This document shows, one piece after another, positions 28,442 through 37,769 of a DNA stretch of 64,000 nucleotides. The position numbers and the translations under genes are program-made. This DNA comes from Candidatus Latescibacterota bacterium (GTDB lineage: Bacteria > Latescibacterota > UBA2968), in contig JAJDYX010000022.1 of assembly GCA_022824945.1 (NCBI GenBank), positions 62,001-126,000 on the forward strand. The letters are read 5' to 3'. The notes below the pieces were generated by a model. The model saw only the letters and a program-made list of their open reading frames with translations, did no database searches and was not told where the DNA came from. Numbering within the stretch: the stretch's first letter is position 1; the number at the start of each line of letters is the position of its first letter.

Positions 28442-28945
28442 ATGCATATTCTAAGGCTTTTCGGTCTGAGTATTTTGTCAGCTTTGTTTGGTGCACTAAA
28501 TCCTGCTCAAGGTAAAGAGACTGTTAAAGAGACTATAGATAAAACATATATCCAGGTACGACTTATCGATACCAATAGAAGCGACAGTTTATCTGTCATG
28601 GAATTGATATATTCGGAGAAGCAATTCGCACTTAAGCCTGAGGTTCTTTTGAGCCTTTCAGATATTAAACGTGCAACCATTTCACAAACATCTAACGCGA
28701 GTCCTTATACAACTCTTTTATTGCACTGTAATCCAGAAGGTAGTGAAAAATTCCGGACCATAAGCCGCACCTATCTCAAAAAGCGTATTGGTATAATCAT
28801 CGATGAAAAGCTGGTTGGAGTACCGATTATAGTCTCAGAAATTCGTAATGGCATTATTCCAATTCCGATCAAGCGACCTCAAGAATCTGTGGATCAGATG
28901 GCAAAAGAGATAAATAGATTAATATCAAAACTCCTCAAACAGTAG
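28442..28945 (+). CDS. Secreted protein with a SecD-like periplasmic domain
   Basis: A protein of about 167 residues with a signal peptide and a domain resembling the head part of the first periplasmic domain of SecD: TLLLHCNPEGSEKFRTISR, RIGIIIDEKLVGVPII and IRNGIIPI. No SecD membrane helices follow, so it is a free-standing domain. ATG 28442 gives a better spaced AAGGATGG site than the ATG at 28430. Such stand-alone proteins have no assigned function that I know. Confidence 0.55.
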   Translation: MHILRLFGLSILSALFGALNPAQGKETVKETIDKTYIQVRLIDTNRSDSLSVMELIYSEKQFALKPEVLLSLSDIKRATISQTSNASPYTTLLLHCNPEGSEKFRTISRTYLKKRIGIIIDEKLVGVPIIVSEIRNGIIPIPIKRPQESVDQMAKEINRLISKLLKQ

Positions 28946-29075
28946 TTACCCAGTCAAGTAAGTTCCTTTTATACATAATCCCCGCGGGATCAGATGATGA
29001 TGAGGTACCCACTAAAACGATGCTGTTGCCGAATTCCAAATTATGTCTCCGAGCAACTAATTATGAGGAATTACA

Positions 29076-29093
29076 TAGCCTGAATTCAGGCTA
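29076..29093. repeat. Perfect 18-bp palindrome
   Basis: TAGCCTGAATTCAGGCTA is fully self-complementary. It lies in the 28946-29196 gap, where nothing else is recognised. Confidence 0.7.
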
Positions 29094-29196
29094 CAAACAG
29101 CCGTTTTTCCAACCACAGACTCCCTCTCGACCAATTCGGTAACAGCGTCTAAAACGGGTCAAGTCCGATTCATATCTAAATTCTCTTGCTGCCTGG

Positions 29197-30543
29197 TCAC
29201 TTTTTGTATTTTTGTTCTGTATATCGGACTTTCATAACAAGCCCCTCTGTTTGCATTCCTGCTTTTACCTCTGCTTCAACCCAGTTAATACCTTCAAAAT
29301 GCGTGCCCAAAGCTCTCAGAGAGAAGTGGCCAGGTGGCAATATGGTCCTGAATTGCCCACGAGAATCAGTGAAAACACTGGCCTTGCATTCCTTGCTGTC
29401 AACTAAAAAAACAAGACTCCGAATGAGGGGTTTACCCGAGGCGGCATCAATTACACAGCCACTAATCCAGCCGACTTGTGGCTCTATGGACAACATTCCG
29501 AAATTAAAGGAGTTGCGCCATCCCTTCACAGTTGCCAGAGGTGTCCAAGATATCCAATTAAAGGAATTATCTGTGTCAGCATCTTTAACCGCAAGCTCAA
29601 AACCCATTACTTTTTGCGGTGAGAAAATCGTTTGCTTTTTTGGGTATATGTCATAGACGGGAATTGCCCATTCATACGTACTAATCCGATTGCTATTAAA
29701 GTAAACACCTTTTAAGTCACTGGGCTGCTTGTCTCGTCTGGTGAGTGCTGGATTTGTTTCTGATCCCGAGTAAAAGCCTTTACCCGGTACCATAACATAA
29801 CGTTGTGCGTCCTTTACTTTTTGGTAATCGGCTTTCTTTTTTAGATCTGCATCTAAAAAAATAGCCATACCATCATGTCGTCCGATAAAACTGTGAGAGA
29901 CAGCTTGAGGATGCACGATTCTCGATTCATCAACAACCGTCACACCGACATACAATAATCCAGCTTTTGCATTATATCCAACGCGATAAGTACCGAGAAA
30001 GTCCATTTCACTTAACGGTGGTGCGCCCGTATCTTCGTCGAAGCTAATGGTTTGACTTAGATTTTTACGCGTTTTTGCGCTATGGGGAGGGATACCTACA
30101 ACCAGAGTGGAGATTGGATATTCAGCCATAGGGTATGGCCAATCGTTAAGTTGTCCATCAATGGTAATGCCTTCAAGTGGTATTGCGTATGCATAGATTT
30201 TACGCAGATTAACCGGTTTCACTATAAATTCCTGAAGTTCATATATGATAGGGTCAAGTACGATTGTGATATTACGAGTTTTGTGAGTGATTACAGCTTC
30301 CTGCTCCACATAGCCAATATGACTGACGGTAATTGTGACATTTGGGGCTGATAGGTATAAAACGAAAACGCCATCACTATCAGTGATTGTTCCAACAAGT
30401 GATTCTTTTATTATAATATTTGCCCCCGGAATGATTGCTTGTGTATCTGACGCTTTTACAATTCCGTGGACTGCGATTTCTTCTGAGCAGACACTTTTTG
30501 AAAATAAAAGTAAAAAGACAAAAAATATAAACGGCGTATTCAT
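29197..30543 (-). CDS. Secreted protein with CarboxypepD_reg domains and a CBM9-like domain
   Basis: A 448-residue exported protein (signal peptide to about residue 20). Domain order: a carboxypeptidase-regulatory-like beta-sandwich (HGIVKASDTQAIIPGANI, about 24-115), a CBM9-type carbohydrate-binding fold (ITIDGQLNDWPYP to GFELAVKDADTDNS, about 125-350), and a second regulatory-like beta-sandwich (ISGCVIDAASGKPLIRS) to the end. It probably binds sugar at the cell surface. No catalytic residues are seen. Confidence 0.75.
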   Translation of the reverse strand: MNTPFIFFVFLLLFSKSVCSEEIAVHGIVKASDTQAIIPGANIIIKESLVGTITDSDGVFVLYLSAPNVTITVSHIGYVEQEAVITHKTRNITIVLDPIIYELQEFIVKPVNLRKIYAYAIPLEGITIDGQLNDWPYPMAEYPISTLVVGIPPHSAKTRKNLSQTISFDEDTGAPPLSEMDFLGTYRVGYNAKAGLLYVGVTVVDESRIVHPQAVSHSFIGRHDGMAIFLDADLKKKADYQKVKDAQRYVMVPGKGFYSGSETNPALTRRDKQPSDLKGVYFNSNRISTYEWAIPVYDIYPKKQTIFSPQKVMGFELAVKDADTDNSFNWISWTPLATVKGWRNSFNFGMLSIEPQVGWISGCVIDAASGKPLIRSLVFLVDSKECKASVFTDSRGQFRTILPPGHFSLRALGTHFEGINWVEAEVKAGMQTEGLVMKVRYTEQKYKK

Positions 30544-30665
30544 CTATTTCTCCCAAAAAATAAACTGGAGTTACTCCGCTTTAAGTGGATATTGTAGAAG
30601 TTCCAGACCAATCATCTTGAGCCATCAGCCTTTCAGTGGAAGATGTCTATGGCTAAAACGTATCC

Positions 30666-32798
30666 TTAGCTTCTAAAAACCAGCTTTATCACCACACTCT
30701 GAAGGGGTTGCAATTTCATCGACACACCTTCATCCGTCAACGCGATACCGGAGCGATTAGAATCCGAGCCATAAAAAAATTCATACGTATCGTACGCGGG
30801 GACCCGGTCTATACGCAATAGCAAAACATCTGACAAGAGATGAATTGGACAGACAACCTCTCTAACAAAACGCGCATCCAGATTGTGCGCCACCAACAAT
30901 CCCGAATGCCGGGTATAGCGCGTATAGGCAAAAACGCGGTCTTCAGAGTCGGTATTGCGGTGAAAATAAACATGCCCGGTCTGCAACTCAGACCGCTGGC
31001 TCACAAACTTGTGCAAAGCCTCATAAGCGGCAACGAGTTGTGAATGTGGTTCTCGCTCTGCCCATTCGGGATGCAACAATGTAGATGCTTCAAAATCAGT
31101 ACGCGTCTCCTCACCCCATTCTGAACCCCACTCCAGAGCATACGCCAAATTCACATAATGCGCCGTACCCGCCGTCGCATTGATCAGCGAACACTGGATA
31201 TTGCGCAGCAGTGCCATTGTCCGGGAACGATAGCGATCTCGCCAAATTTTTGTCGCGCGCGGGCTATCGTGATTCTCAAAATAAGCCATCGCCACAGTGC
31301 GAGGGGCAAACGCGCCCGAGGTGCGCTCTAAAAAATCGGCATACTGATTCCCGTACTCCGCATCCCGATGAAAATCCACCAGCAATGCGTAAATCATATC
31401 CACCGGAATATCCACCGCCTCGCTTAACTCGCACAGGGTCTCGCCCAAAACGAGCGCATCGGGTTTAACCGCATTGATGCGGTTTTTAATCTGCTTCAAA
31501 AATGGCCGATCCACAGTTTGGCTCGCATCAATACGCACCCCATCCAGATCACAATTACGCATCCAAAAAGGCGCAATCCCCGACAGATAATTTTGCAAAG
31601 ATCTGTTAAAAGGCAAATTGAGCAACGCCACATCTGAATAAACCAGCCATGCAATCTGATGAATTTTTGGCTGTCCGTGCTCATCCATCACATACCAGTC
31701 GGGATATTGTTCAATCAACGGACAATCGCGGCTGGTCTGCATCAACACCAGATCGAAAATCACCAGCTTGTCCAGCGCGTGTGCCCGCCGCGTTAGCGCG
31801 CGCAATTCCGCACGCCCAATCAACTGTATCAGCGCATCGCGCCCGACCCAATCAATCAGCTCTTTAAACGTGCGAAAATTGTTAAAATCACCGACCTTAC
31901 GCAACCGCGACAACTGTCGCTCGTGCAATAACGTCTGCAAATCCAAATCGACAATCAGCTCCTCCGACACCAGCGAAAGAAAATCCACCTCTTCTGGCGG
32001 CGTGACCAGAGCGGGATCGATCCGATAAAAATCCCGCACGGCATAAACACTGCCCAACGCGCCTTTGCGCACATCCTGTCCCGTGTGCAAATCTCCAAAA
32101 CCAGATTCAAAAAACGGGAGCATATACACCACATCTGTCTGCATCTCCTCAAGCCGCGATGTCACATCGCAAAATGTTCCACTCACAAATTGCCCATCTG
32201 CATCCAGACGCGCGCCAACCTTTCGCACACAAACTTCAGTAATTGAAAGACAACTGCGAACCCGTTCCGGGCTAATTACAATTACTCCATCTCGATTCAG
32301 TGCAATATCATTGACCGATATCCACGCCTTTGAAGCATCTGACACTGCCTTATTATCAGCCGAAAACTCGACCGTATAGTGAAAAACACCCGTCTGATCA
32401 ATCTGAATCTCATCCGATTCGAAAACCAGATTATTCCCCGAAAGAACAGGTTGCCCTCCCCCATCTACAACGATATGCATAGAAACATAAAAACCTGCAC
32501 CCGTGCAAAACTCACCCCGCTCATCTACAAAGCCGCGATCATTCACATCGGTCCACAAACGCGCTTCTATATCGCCCGTGCGACAGGTAGCCAAATCGAT
32601 ATCCGCAACAAATAGCTCAGTTCGAACACGCGCTTCTACTGCACTATCAGGCACCAAAAATGCCCGAGCCATCACTGAATCATATCGAATACCATCCAGC
32701 TCAATCGTCAGATTACCAGCCCAAACATCCGCATTGTCATACGCCTGCACAGCATATCGCTCGTGCAATTTGTATTTAAATTCCAAACGCTTATCCAT
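30666..32798 (-). CDS. GH13 family alpha-amylase-type enzyme
   Basis: A 710-residue protein with an N-terminal beta-sandwich of about 200 residues, a GH13 TIM barrel and a C-terminal beta domain. Conserved regions are visible: region I FDLVLMQTS, region II LDGVRIDASQ with the nucleophile Asp, region III LVLGETL with the acid/base Glu, and region IV YFENHDSPR. The catalytic triad is therefore present. The N-terminal domain and the RKGALGSVYAVRDFYRID segment recall maltosyltransferase (GlgE) and other alpha-glucan enzymes; the subfamily is not settled. No signal peptide is apparent, so it is probably cytoplasmic. Confidence 0.8.
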   Translation of the reverse strand: MDKRLEFKYKLHERYAVQAYDNADVWAGNLTIELDGIRYDSVMARAFLVPDSAVEARVRTELFVADIDLATCRTGDIEARLWTDVNDRGFVDERGEFCTGAGFYVSMHIVVDGGGQPVLSGNNLVFESDEIQIDQTGVFHYTVEFSADNKAVSDASKAWISVNDIALNRDGVIVISPERVRSCLSITEVCVRKVGARLDADGQFVSGTFCDVTSRLEEMQTDVVYMLPFFESGFGDLHTGQDVRKGALGSVYAVRDFYRIDPALVTPPEEVDFLSLVSEELIVDLDLQTLLHERQLSRLRKVGDFNNFRTFKELIDWVGRDALIQLIGRAELRALTRRAHALDKLVIFDLVLMQTSRDCPLIEQYPDWYVMDEHGQPKIHQIAWLVYSDVALLNLPFNRSLQNYLSGIAPFWMRNCDLDGVRIDASQTVDRPFLKQIKNRINAVKPDALVLGETLCELSEAVDIPVDMIYALLVDFHRDAEYGNQYADFLERTSGAFAPRTVAMAYFENHDSPRATKIWRDRYRSRTMALLRNIQCSLINATAGTAHYVNLAYALEWGSEWGEETRTDFEASTLLHPEWAEREPHSQLVAAYEALHKFVSQRSELQTGHVYFHRNTDSEDRVFAYTRYTRHSGLLVAHNLDARFVREVVCPIHLLSDVLLLRIDRVPAYDTYEFFYGSDSNRSGIALTDEGVSMKLQPLQSVVIKLVFRS

Positions 32799-32877
32799 AT
32801 ACCCTCTCAGTAAAACAACCGTGTTCTCCCATCTCGGACAATATACGAAAGTTTATGGGGTAAATCTCAATAAAACA

Positions 32878-32936
32878 GGGCTGGAGACTGGGGGCTGGTG
32901 GGTTGGGTGGTTTCTCACTTCACACTTCTTTTGTAA
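32878..32936. repeat. CTGG-rich plus TTCACACTTC elements
   Basis: GGGCTGGAGACTGGGGGCTG at 32878 matches the elements at 13535 and 53299 in wording, and CTTCACACTTC at 32919 matches 5438-5475. The rest of the 32799-33033 gap shows no convincing promoter. Confidence 0.6.
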
Positions 32937-33033
32937 TACACATTTAACAGATAAGAAACGGTAAAGAAATATACGTCTAATATATTCAACCGTCAGTTTA
33001 CGCCACCCCAACTATCTCAGGGAGGAATTCAGT

Positions 33034-33372
33034 ATGAAACTCATCACAGCAGTCATCCAGCCCCACAAGCTGGACGATGTGCGCGCAGCACTCGGCGACA
33101 TCGGCATCCAGGGCATGACCGTCACTGAAGCGCGCGGCTTTGGACGCCAAAAAGGACACCGAGAAGTCTATCGCGGTGCCGAATACGTCGTCGATTTTCT
33201 GCCCAAAGTCAAGCTGGAGATCGCCATCAATGAAGACGTAGTTGATCGCGCCATTGATGCGATAGAGAACGCTGCCAAAACGGGCAACGTAGGTGATGGA
33301 AAGATATTCGTTGCGGATTTGGGACAAGCTGTTCGCATTCGAACAGGCGAAACCGGGCCCGATGCGCTGTAA
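33034..33372 (+). CDS. glnK: Nitrogen regulatory protein P-II (copy 1)
   Basis: A 112-residue P-II signalling protein that binds ATP/ADP and 2-oxoglutarate and gates AmtB. The T-loop RGAEYVVDF carries Tyr51, the uridylylation site. The C-terminal nucleotide motif is RIRTGETG. It starts behind AGGGAGGAA and ends 25 bases before amtB copy 1. The first 93 bases are identical to the second copy at 35946, a sign of recent duplication or gene conversion. Confidence 0.95.
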   Translation: MKLITAVIQPHKLDDVRAALGDIGIQGMTVTEARGFGRQKGHREVYRGAEYVVDFLPKVKLEIAINEDVVDRAIDAIENAAKTGNVGDGKIFVADLGQAVRIRTGETGPDAL

Positions 33373-33397
33373 CACAATCATATATCAGGAGAATACA

Positions 33398-34726
33398 ATG
33401 ATTAAACGCCATAACATCTTTACCCTGCTCATCGGCCTGGCATTGTTGCTCGCCTTGCCCAACATCGCTCTTGCCGACGCACACGAACCCAACTCAGGCG
33501 ACACAGCCTGGATGCTTACCTCAACAGCACTGGTGCTATTTATGACCATACCCGGCCTCGCCCTCTTTTACGGCGGCCTAGTACGCACCAAAAATGTCTT
33601 GTCTGTTCTCATGCAGTGTTTCGCCCTCACCGCCATCATGACCCTGGTCTGGGTCATCATCGGCTATAGTCTCGCCTTCAACACCGATGGCATGGAAGCT
33701 GGCTCGACTAACATAAACTCCTTTGTCGGCGGTTTAGGCACCATGTTCTTATCCGGTGTGACCGCCAGCAGCCTGTCGGGCACCATTCCCGAAACAGTTT
33801 TCATCACCTTCCAGATGACCTTTGCCATTATCACCCCAGCCCTCATCGTGGGTGCTTTTGCAGAGCGCATGAAATTCTCGGCCATGATCCTGTTCTCGAT
33901 CCTCTGGTCTATCGTCGTCTATGCACCTATCTGCCACATGGCCTGGAGTGGTGACGGTTCTTTCTTTGGCGACATGGGCGTGCTCGACTTTGCAGGTGGC
34001 ACGGTTGTACACATCAACGCGGGCATCGCAGCACTTGTAGCCTGCATTGTCATCGGCAAACGCCAGGGCTACCCCGACACGCTCATGGCCCCTCACAGCC
34101 TGACAATCACCGTTATAGGCGCATCTATGCTGTGGGTCGGCTGGTTCGGCTTTAATGCCGGAAGTGCCGTCGCTGCCGATGGAGCCGCGGGTATGGCCAT
34201 GCTCGTCACGCAGGTTGCCACCGCATCTGCAACACTGGGCTGGATAGCCGCCGAATGGATCAGACTCGGCAAACCCAGTATCCTCGGTGCAGTCACAGGT
34301 GCTGTAGCTGGTCTCGTCGCCATCACCCCTGCTTCGGGCAGCGTAGGCCCCATGGGCGCAATTGTCGTTGGCCTGGCTTCTGGCGTCATCTGCTTCTGGG
34401 CCGCCACCAGCCTCAAGCGCGCATTGGGCTATGACGACTCCCTCGATGCCTTTGGTGTTCACGGCATAGGCGGTATTGTAGGTGCGCTCCTCACGGGCAT
34501 CTTCGCCGCTGAAAGCCTCGGTGGACAAGGACTCAGTGCCGATACTATCGGCGGACAATTCGTCGTACAGCTCATCGGCGTCGTCTTCACCATTGTCTAT
34601 TGCGGTGTCTTATCCTTCATCTTGCTCAAAATCGTCGATGCCATTGTTGGCCTGCGCGTCTCGCAAGACGAAGAAACCGAAGGACTCGATATCTCGCTCC
34701 ACGACGAGCGCGGCTACAATTATTAA
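33398..34726 (+). CDS. amtB: Ammonium transporter (copy 1)
   Basis: A 442-residue Amt/Rh channel with an N-terminal signal sequence ending near ALADA and eleven membrane helices. Family motifs: FYGGLVRTKNVLSVLMQ, GAFAERMKFSA, FAGGTVVHINAGIAAL with the first pore His, and FGVHGIGGIVGALLTG with the second. The ATG at 33398 follows CAGGAG. It is paired with glnK copy 1 and ends at a strong terminator. Confidence 0.95.
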   Translation: MIKRHNIFTLLIGLALLLALPNIALADAHEPNSGDTAWMLTSTALVLFMTIPGLALFYGGLVRTKNVLSVLMQCFALTAIMTLVWVIIGYSLAFNTDGMEAGSTNINSFVGGLGTMFLSGVTASSLSGTIPETVFITFQMTFAIITPALIVGAFAERMKFSAMILFSILWSIVVYAPICHMAWSGDGSFFGDMGVLDFAGGTVVHINAGIAALVACIVIGKRQGYPDTLMAPHSLTITVIGASMLWVGWFGFNAGSAVAADGAAGMAMLVTQVATASATLGWIAAEWIRLGKPSILGAVTGAVAGLVAITPASGSVGPMGAIVVGLASGVICFWAATSLKRALGYDDSLDAFGVHGIGGIVGALLTGIFAAESLGGQGLSADTIGGQFVVQLIGVVFTIVYCGVLSFILLKIVDAIVGLRVSQDEETEGLDISLHDERGYNY

Positions 34727-34745
34727 AAACTGTCAGCCAAATCAA

Positions 34746-34779
34746 AAGAGCGGGCACTCTGTGTCCGCTCTTTTTTTTT
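34746..34779 (+). terminator. Rho-independent terminator of glnK-amtB copy 1
   Basis: AAGAGCGG pairs with CCGCTCTT, extended by GCAC/GTGT around a TCT loop; a run of T residues follows. Confidence 0.85.
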
Positions 34780-34818
34780 ATAAACCCAGACAAAAGATTT
34801 TAAGGACAATCTTTGTTC

Positions 34819-34846
34819 TTGACAACGGCTGCTAATGTCATAATTC
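34819..34846 (+). promoter_or_regulatory. Possible promoter of the dockerin-LRR gene
   Basis: TTGACA at 34819 with TAATTC at 34841 (16-base spacer), 34 bases before the gene. The -10 box is weak. Confidence 0.4.
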
Positions 34847-34879
34847 TATAGGCGCACTGTCTTCTAAATGGAGAAAAAA

Positions 34880-35695
34880 ATGTATAAGCACTTAACACTT
34901 ATCGCACTCATTGGACTCTTTTTCGCAGGTCAAGTCTCTGCTAATTCTCATGTAGATCCAGACTTTAACGACGATGGGATCGTCAATTTAGCAGACTATA
35001 GTCTGTTTCGGCTTCAGTGGAACACGAAAGCAGGTGGCCCAAATTGGGACGCGAAGTTCGATCTAAACGGTGATGGGGTCATCAGCTTGGGAGACTACGC
35101 TATATTTAGGGACAATTGGAACAAGACATTTCCAGTCCCACTGAGCGAGCGCGATGTATTGGTGGCACTATACAATGCGACAGATGGTGCCAATTGGACA
35201 AATAACACCAATTGGCTCACTGACAACGACATTTCCACCTGGCATGGTGTCAGCGTTACTAACGGATTGGTTACAGGCTTGGTGCTTGCAGGTAATCAGT
35301 TGAGTGGTTCGATCCCCGCAGAATTGGGCGACTTGACCAACCTTGAGGAACTGAATCTTAGCTTCAATCAGTTGAGTGGCGAAATTCCAGCAGCATTGGG
35401 CAACCTGTCCAACCTTAAGAAGTTGTGGCTTGTAGGTAATCCTGTAGGTAATCCTGCAGGTAATCAGTTAAGCGGTGCGCTTCCAGAAGAATTGGGCAAC
35501 CTGATCAATCTTGAAGTCCTGATTCTTAACTATAATAAGCTAAGTGGTCCGCTTCCTCAGAGCCTGACCGGCCTGACAAAACTAATGAATTTTTCCTTTG
35601 GAGAGGGCACGGACCTATGTGCGCCATCTGATGCGGCCTTTCAGACATGGCTACAGGGCATTGCAGACACCGATGGCCCAACTTGCTCGGAATAG
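34880..35695 (+). CDS. Secreted dockerin and leucine-rich-repeat protein
   Basis: A 271-residue exported protein. After the signal peptide come two calcium-loop repeats of dockerin type I, DFNDDGIVNLADYSLFRLQW and DLNGDGVISLGDYAIF, then a plant-type LRR block from about residue 90: repeats of LTNLEELNLSFNQLSG form with the GxIPxxLGxLxNL consensus. The ATG at 34880 follows GGAG six bases upstream. It sits alone between the two glnK-amtB modules with its own terminator. Dockerins usually dock on cohesins; none is seen here, so a surface or adhesion role is inference. Confidence 0.8.
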   Translation: MYKHLTLIALIGLFFAGQVSANSHVDPDFNDDGIVNLADYSLFRLQWNTKAGGPNWDAKFDLNGDGVISLGDYAIFRDNWNKTFPVPLSERDVLVALYNATDGANWTNNTNWLTDNDISTWHGVSVTNGLVTGLVLAGNQLSGSIPAELGDLTNLEELNLSFNQLSGEIPAALGNLSNLKKLWLVGNPVGNPAGNQLSGALPEELGNLINLEVLILNYNKLSGPLPQSLTGLTKLMNFSFGEGTDLCAPSDAAFQTWLQGIADTDGPTCSE

Positions 35696-35823
35696 GCGTC
35701 GCTCGGACAGATTAGGCCCTTGACAGTTCTTTCCCGACTGGCCTGACGGGCATACTCATCGCCGTGATCAAGCTCTGAGACCTATCCATACCAGAGTTCT
35801 TCTCATTCGGCAAATTTTTTTAG

Positions 35824-35850
35824 CGCACTTCTTCAAGAAGTGCGTTTTTT
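35824..35850 (+). terminator. Rho-independent terminator of the dockerin-LRR gene
   Basis: CGCACTTCTT and AAGAAGTGCG form a near-perfect hairpin followed by seven T residues. Confidence 0.8.
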
Positions 35851-35945
35851 TCTTTCTATTTCAAAAATCGGGTTTTATAATACTCATCCCCAGAAATGGA
35901 TCGAAAAGCGATCCCGACAAACACCTTACGAAGGAGGAGTACAGT

Positions 35946-36284
35946 ATGAAACTCATCACAGCAGTCATCCAGCCCCACAAGCTGGACGATGTGCGCGCAG
36001 CACTCGGCGACATCGGCATCCAGGGCATGACCGTCACCGAAGCACGCGGCTTTGGACGCCAAAGAGGACACCGAGAAGTCTATCGCGGTGCCGAATACAT
36101 CGTCGATTTTCTACCCAAAGTCAAGCTGGAAATCGCCATCGATGACGATATGGTTGATCGCGCCATTGATGCGATAGAGCATTCTGCCAAAACAGGCAAT
36201 GTAGGTGATGGGAAAATTTTTGTCACAGATTTGGGACAAGCTGTTCGGATACGAACAGGCGAAACCGGACCCGACGCACTTTAG
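35946..36284 (+). CDS. glnK: Nitrogen regulatory protein P-II (copy 2)
   Basis: The second P-II protein, 112 residues, with Tyr51 conserved in RGAEYIVDF. It differs from copy 1 at a handful of residues in the T-loop region and central helix (for example IDDDMVDRAIDAIEHSAKTG). The upstream GGAGGAGTACAGT resembles copy 1. It precedes amtB copy 2 by 35 bases. Confidence 0.95.
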   Translation: MKLITAVIQPHKLDDVRAALGDIGIQGMTVTEARGFGRQRGHREVYRGAEYIVDFLPKVKLEIAIDDDMVDRAIDAIEHSAKTGNVGDGKIFVTDLGQAVRIRTGETGPDAL

Positions 36285-36319
36285 AACCACAAAATGAAAA
36301 CTTTGGAGGGAATACAAAT

Positions 36320-37642
36320 ATGAAACGCCACACTTACATCTTAGCAAGCCTCATGCTCATCTTAGGACTCCCAGACCTCGCACTTGCCGATGGGCACGAA
36401 CTCAACGGCAGCGACACAGCCTGGCTACTCACATCGACTGCCCTGGTGCTATTTATGACCATAACCGGCCTCGCCCTCTTTTACGGTGGTCTCGTACGCA
36501 CCAAAAATGTACTATCCGTCCTTATGCAGTGCTTTGCACTCACCGCAATATTGAGCGTCGTCTGGGTCATCATCGGCTATAGCCTCGCCTTCAACTCCAA
36601 TGGCATGGAAGCTGGCCTGACCAACCTCAACTCCTTTATCGGTGGTCTGGGCACCGCGTTCTTGTCCGGTGTGACAGCCGATAGCCTCTCCGGTACAATT
36701 CCCGAAACGGTATTCATCACCTTTCAAATGACCTTCTTCATCATCACACCTGCGCTCATCGTCGGGGCTTTTGCCGAACGCATGAAATTTTCAGCCGTAC
36801 TCTTATTCTCCGTGCTCTGGGGCATCCTGGTTTACGCGCCTATCTGCCACATGACATGGGGAGGTGACGGTTCCTTCTTTGGCGACATGGGCGTGCTCGA
36901 CTTTGCAGGTGGACTTGTCGTACACATCAACGCGGGTATCGCAGCACTCGTCGCGTGTATTGTCATTGGCAAGCGCCAGGGCTATCCCGACGCACAAATT
37001 TTGCCTCACAGCCTCAGCCTTACAGTCGTTGGCGCGTCCATGCTGTGGGTCGGTTGGTTCGGCTTTAATGCCGGAAGTGCCGTCGCTGCCGACGGAGCCG
37101 CAGGCATGGCCATGCTCGTCACGCAGATATCTGCCGCAGTCGCCACCTCCACCTGGATGTTTATCGAATGGATCAAGAACGGCAAACCCAGTATCCTCGG
37201 TGCGGTCACAGGCACCATTGCCGGATTGGGCGCCATCACACCCGCGTCGGGCAGCGTAGGTCCCCTGGGTGCAATCGTCATCGGCCTTGCTGCTGGTGCG
37301 ATTTGCTTTTGGGCATCCACCACACTCAAACGCAAATTGGGCTATGACGACTCCCTCGACGTCTTTGGCGTCCACGGCGTGGGCGGCATTATTGGCACCC
37401 TGCTATGTGGTATTTTTGTCGTCAAAAGTTTGGGCGGTCAGGGATTGGCCGAAGGTATGACCATGGGCAGTCAATTCACCGCTCAACTGATAGCGGTCAT
37501 TATCACCATCGTCTATTGCGGCGTGGTATCCTTCATCCTGCTCAAAATCGTTGACGCCGCCGTTGGCCTGCGCGTCTCGCAAGAAGAAGAAACCGGAGGA
37601 CTCGATATTGCCCTCCACGACGAGCGCGGCTACAATTATTAA
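36320..37642 (+). CDS. amtB: Ammonium transporter (copy 2)
   Basis: A 440-residue Amt channel, clearly paralogous to copy 1 over its whole length, with the same signal peptide layout (ALADGHE), paired pore histidines in VVHINAGIAAL and VHGVGGIIGTLL, and an identical C-terminal ALHDERGYNY-type tail that contacts P-II. Both copies keep the residues needed for transport. It ends at its own terminator. Confidence 0.95.
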   Translation: MKRHTYILASLMLILGLPDLALADGHELNGSDTAWLLTSTALVLFMTITGLALFYGGLVRTKNVLSVLMQCFALTAILSVVWVIIGYSLAFNSNGMEAGLTNLNSFIGGLGTAFLSGVTADSLSGTIPETVFITFQMTFFIITPALIVGAFAERMKFSAVLLFSVLWGILVYAPICHMTWGGDGSFFGDMGVLDFAGGLVVHINAGIAALVACIVIGKRQGYPDAQILPHSLSLTVVGASMLWVGWFGFNAGSAVAADGAAGMAMLVTQISAAVATSTWMFIEWIKNGKPSILGAVTGTIAGLGAITPASGSVGPLGAIVIGLAAGAICFWASTTLKRKLGYDDSLDVFGVHGVGGIIGTLLCGIFVVKSLGGQGLAEGMTMGSQFTAQLIAVIITIVYCGVVSFILLKIVDAAVGLRVSQEEETGGLDIALHDERGYNY

Positions 37643-37664
37643 CCCGCTTAACAAAGCGGACAAA

Positions 37665-37694
37665 AAAAGCGGGTATTGTGTACCCGCTTTTTTT
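37665..37694 (+). terminator. Rho-independent terminator of glnK-amtB copy 2
   Basis: AAAAGCGGGTA pairs with TACCCGCTTTT around a TTGTG loop, then T residues. Confidence 0.85.
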
Positions 37695-37769
37695 ATTGTT
37701 GCAATTATTTATCAGACACCTTTATTTCTCACCGATAACCGTCACAATCCACTACAGAAAGGAACAAAG

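Noticed and set aside
32940..33033. Sigma-54 promoter before glnK copy 1
   Set aside because: No GG/GC elements with the required 10-base spacing upstream of either copy.
33749..34558. Minus-strand frame opposite amtB copy 1, and the matching one at 36803-37375
   Set aside because: Both are mirror frames of the duplicated transporters; the similarity between them follows from the duplication.
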